DNA of 5,523 bases from Allobrachymonas sp. (GTDB lineage Bacteria; Pseudomonadota; Gammaproteobacteria; Burkholderiales; Burkholderiaceae_C). Location of the stretch: NCBI GenBank assembly GCA_030538335.1, contig JAUNUE010000127.1, positions 1 to 5,523 on the forward strand. Reading direction: 5' to 3'. This document shows, one piece after another, positions 4,689 through 5,523 of the stretch (position 1 is its first letter; every line of letters starts with the position of its first letter). The notes beneath the pieces are model-generated. The model was given only the letters and a program-made list of their open reading frames with translations, did no database searches and was not told the origin of the DNA. Both the position numbers and the translations under genes were made by a program.

Positions 4689-5523
4689 TCAAACCATGCG
4701 CGCTAGCAAGGCCCCGGCGTAGCGGGCCTCCAACGGCAGCCACACCTGCAGCGGGCTGCCGTTGGCGACTTGCATGTCTTGCCCTTGCGCATTTTGCATG
4801 GCGGCCAGCGTGATGATCTGGTTGCCGCCGGGGTGGATGACTTCGATGCGGTCGCCCACGGCGAAGCGGTTTTTCACGTCCACCTGCAGCCAGCCGTCGC
4901 GTGCTTCGGTTTTGCTGACTTCGCCTACAAACTGGCTGCGCTGGGTCTGGCTGCTGCCGGTTTCGTAGTTTTGGTAATCGTGGGCGGGGCGGCGCTCCAG
5001 AAAGCCCGGTGTGTAGCCGCGGTTGCTCAGGCCTTCGAGTTCGGTGATGAGTTGCGGATTGAACGGGCGGCCTGCCACGGCATCGTCAATGGCGCGGCGG
5101 TAGATTTGCGCGGTACGGCTGACGTAGTACAGGCTCTTGGTTCGACCCTCAATCTTGAGCGAATCAACGCCGATTTTTGCCAGCCGCTCAACATATTCGA
5201 CGGCGCGCAAATCCTTGCTGTTCATGATGTAGGTGCCGTGCGCGTCTTCCATGATCGGCATCAGCGCACCGGGGCGGCCTGCTTCTTCTATCAGGTACAC
5301 CTTGTCGGCCAATGGATGGCGCTGGCCATCGCCAGTGGCAGACGGGTCACTGCGGCCAGAAAAGGCTTTTTCGGCCTGCTCGCGCTCGGCTTCGAAGCTG
5401 AAGTCTTTTTCCATGCGGGTGCCGATGGCATCGCCCGTGTTGGCGTTGATCTCGGCCTCGTGCGTGGCGTAGTTCCAGCGGCAGGCGTTGGTGCAGGTGC
5501 CCTGGTTGGGGTCGCGGCGGTTG
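4689..5523 (-). CDS. trhP: tRNA 5-hydroxyuridine synthesis protein TrhP (YegQ), peptidase U32 family, C-terminal part
   Basis: This is the C-terminal 277 residues of a U32-family protein (codons begin at 5522); roughly the first 180 residues of a protein of about 450 aa lie outside. In E. coli, TrhP (formerly YegQ) makes 5-hydroxyuridine at tRNA position 34, using prephenate, and is linked to an Fe-S cluster. Visible hallmarks are DPNQGTCTNACRW (4-16, with Cys10 and Cys14 likely cluster-related), EDAHGTYIMNSKDLRA (92-107), GVDSLKIEGRTKS (118-130), TAQIYRRAIDDAVAGRP (138-154), NRGYTPGF and VKNRFAVGDRIEVIHPGGN near the end. These match recalled E. coli YegQ closely. A hydrophilic, charged stretch (about 25-75) is less conserved. 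The older label 'putative protease' for U32 proteins is misleading here; RlhA, the rRNA-modifying relative, is a poorer match. The gene ends in TGA 25 bp before the FAH-family gene, and a 12-bp inverted repeat lies in its last 30 codons. Confidence 0.9.
   Translation of the reverse strand, partial: NRRDPNQGTCTNACRWNYATHEAEINANTGDAIGTRMEKDFSFEAEREQAEKAFSGRSDPSATGDGQRHPLADKVYLIEEAGRPGALMPIMEDAHGTYIMNSKDLRAVEYVERLAKIGVDSLKIEGRTKSLYYVSRTAQIYRRAIDDAVAGRPFNPQLITELEGLSNRGYTPGFLERRPAHDYQNYETGSSQTQRSQFVGEVSKTEARDGWLQVDVKNRFAVGDRIEVIHPGGNQIITLAAMQNAQGQDMQVANGSPLQVWLPLEARYAGALLARMV
4730..4765. repeat. 12-bp perfect inverted repeat inside the 3' end of trhP
   Basis: CCAACGGCAGCC (4730-4741) and GGCTGCCGTTGG (4754-4765) are perfect complements around a 12-nt loop, within codons for the C-terminal region of TrhP. 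It would form a strong G+C-rich stem in the mRNA. There is no T tract. It may be a by-product of coding for ANGSPLQVWLPLE. Confidence 0.5.

Noticed and set aside
1..5523. Mobile elements, CRISPR array, tRNA or rRNA
   Set aside because: No transposase or integrase coding, no regularly spaced direct repeats, and no tRNA- or rRNA-like sequence was recognised on either strand.

Overview
The window reads as chromosome of a G+C-rich betaproteobacterium, most likely Burkholderiales of the Comamonadaceae type. This rests on recalled protein similarity, strong third-position G/C, and the style of the fumarylacetoacetate-hydrolase-family and TrhP proteins; no taxonomic marker is present. All five genes lie on the minus strand, so transcription runs from high to low coordinates.

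Right part (5523 down to 3962): the C-terminal part of trhP (yegQ), a peptidase-U32-family tRNA hydroxylation protein cut by the window edge, is followed 25 bp later by a complete gene for a fumarylacetoacetate-hydrolase-family acylpyruvase (fumarylpyruvate hydrolase/FAHD1-like) that starts with GTG. The short gap suggests the two are co-transcribed.

Middle (3961 down to 3542): a 420-bp gap with no credible gene but dense in signals. It holds an A+T-rich island with a sigma70-like promoter reading toward nikA, two palindromes placed over its -35 and -10, an AT-rich hairpin with a GC clamp, a smaller palindrome, and a good intrinsic terminator with a T6 tract. If the proposed promoter is right, the terminator lies inside a leader of about 287 nt and could act as an attenuator. 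If not, it simply ends the upstream unit.

Left part (3541 down to 1): nikA, nikB and nikC, a nickel-type ABC importer of the peptide/nickel (Opp/Dpp/Nik) class. NikA captures chelated nickel outside the inner membrane, and NikB and NikC form the channel. The genes are tightly packed: a 17-bp gap between nikA and nikB, and a one-base stop/start overlap (TGATG) between nikB and nikC. nikC runs to the left edge with essentially all of its length inside; ATPase genes (nikD, nikE) are expected just beyond but are not visible. NikA is predicted to be a lipoprotein, unlike the soluble E. coli protein.

The genes themselves belong to known families. The most interesting part is the unexplained regulatory architecture upstream of nikA. 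No mobile element, CRISPR array, tRNA or rRNA was seen.
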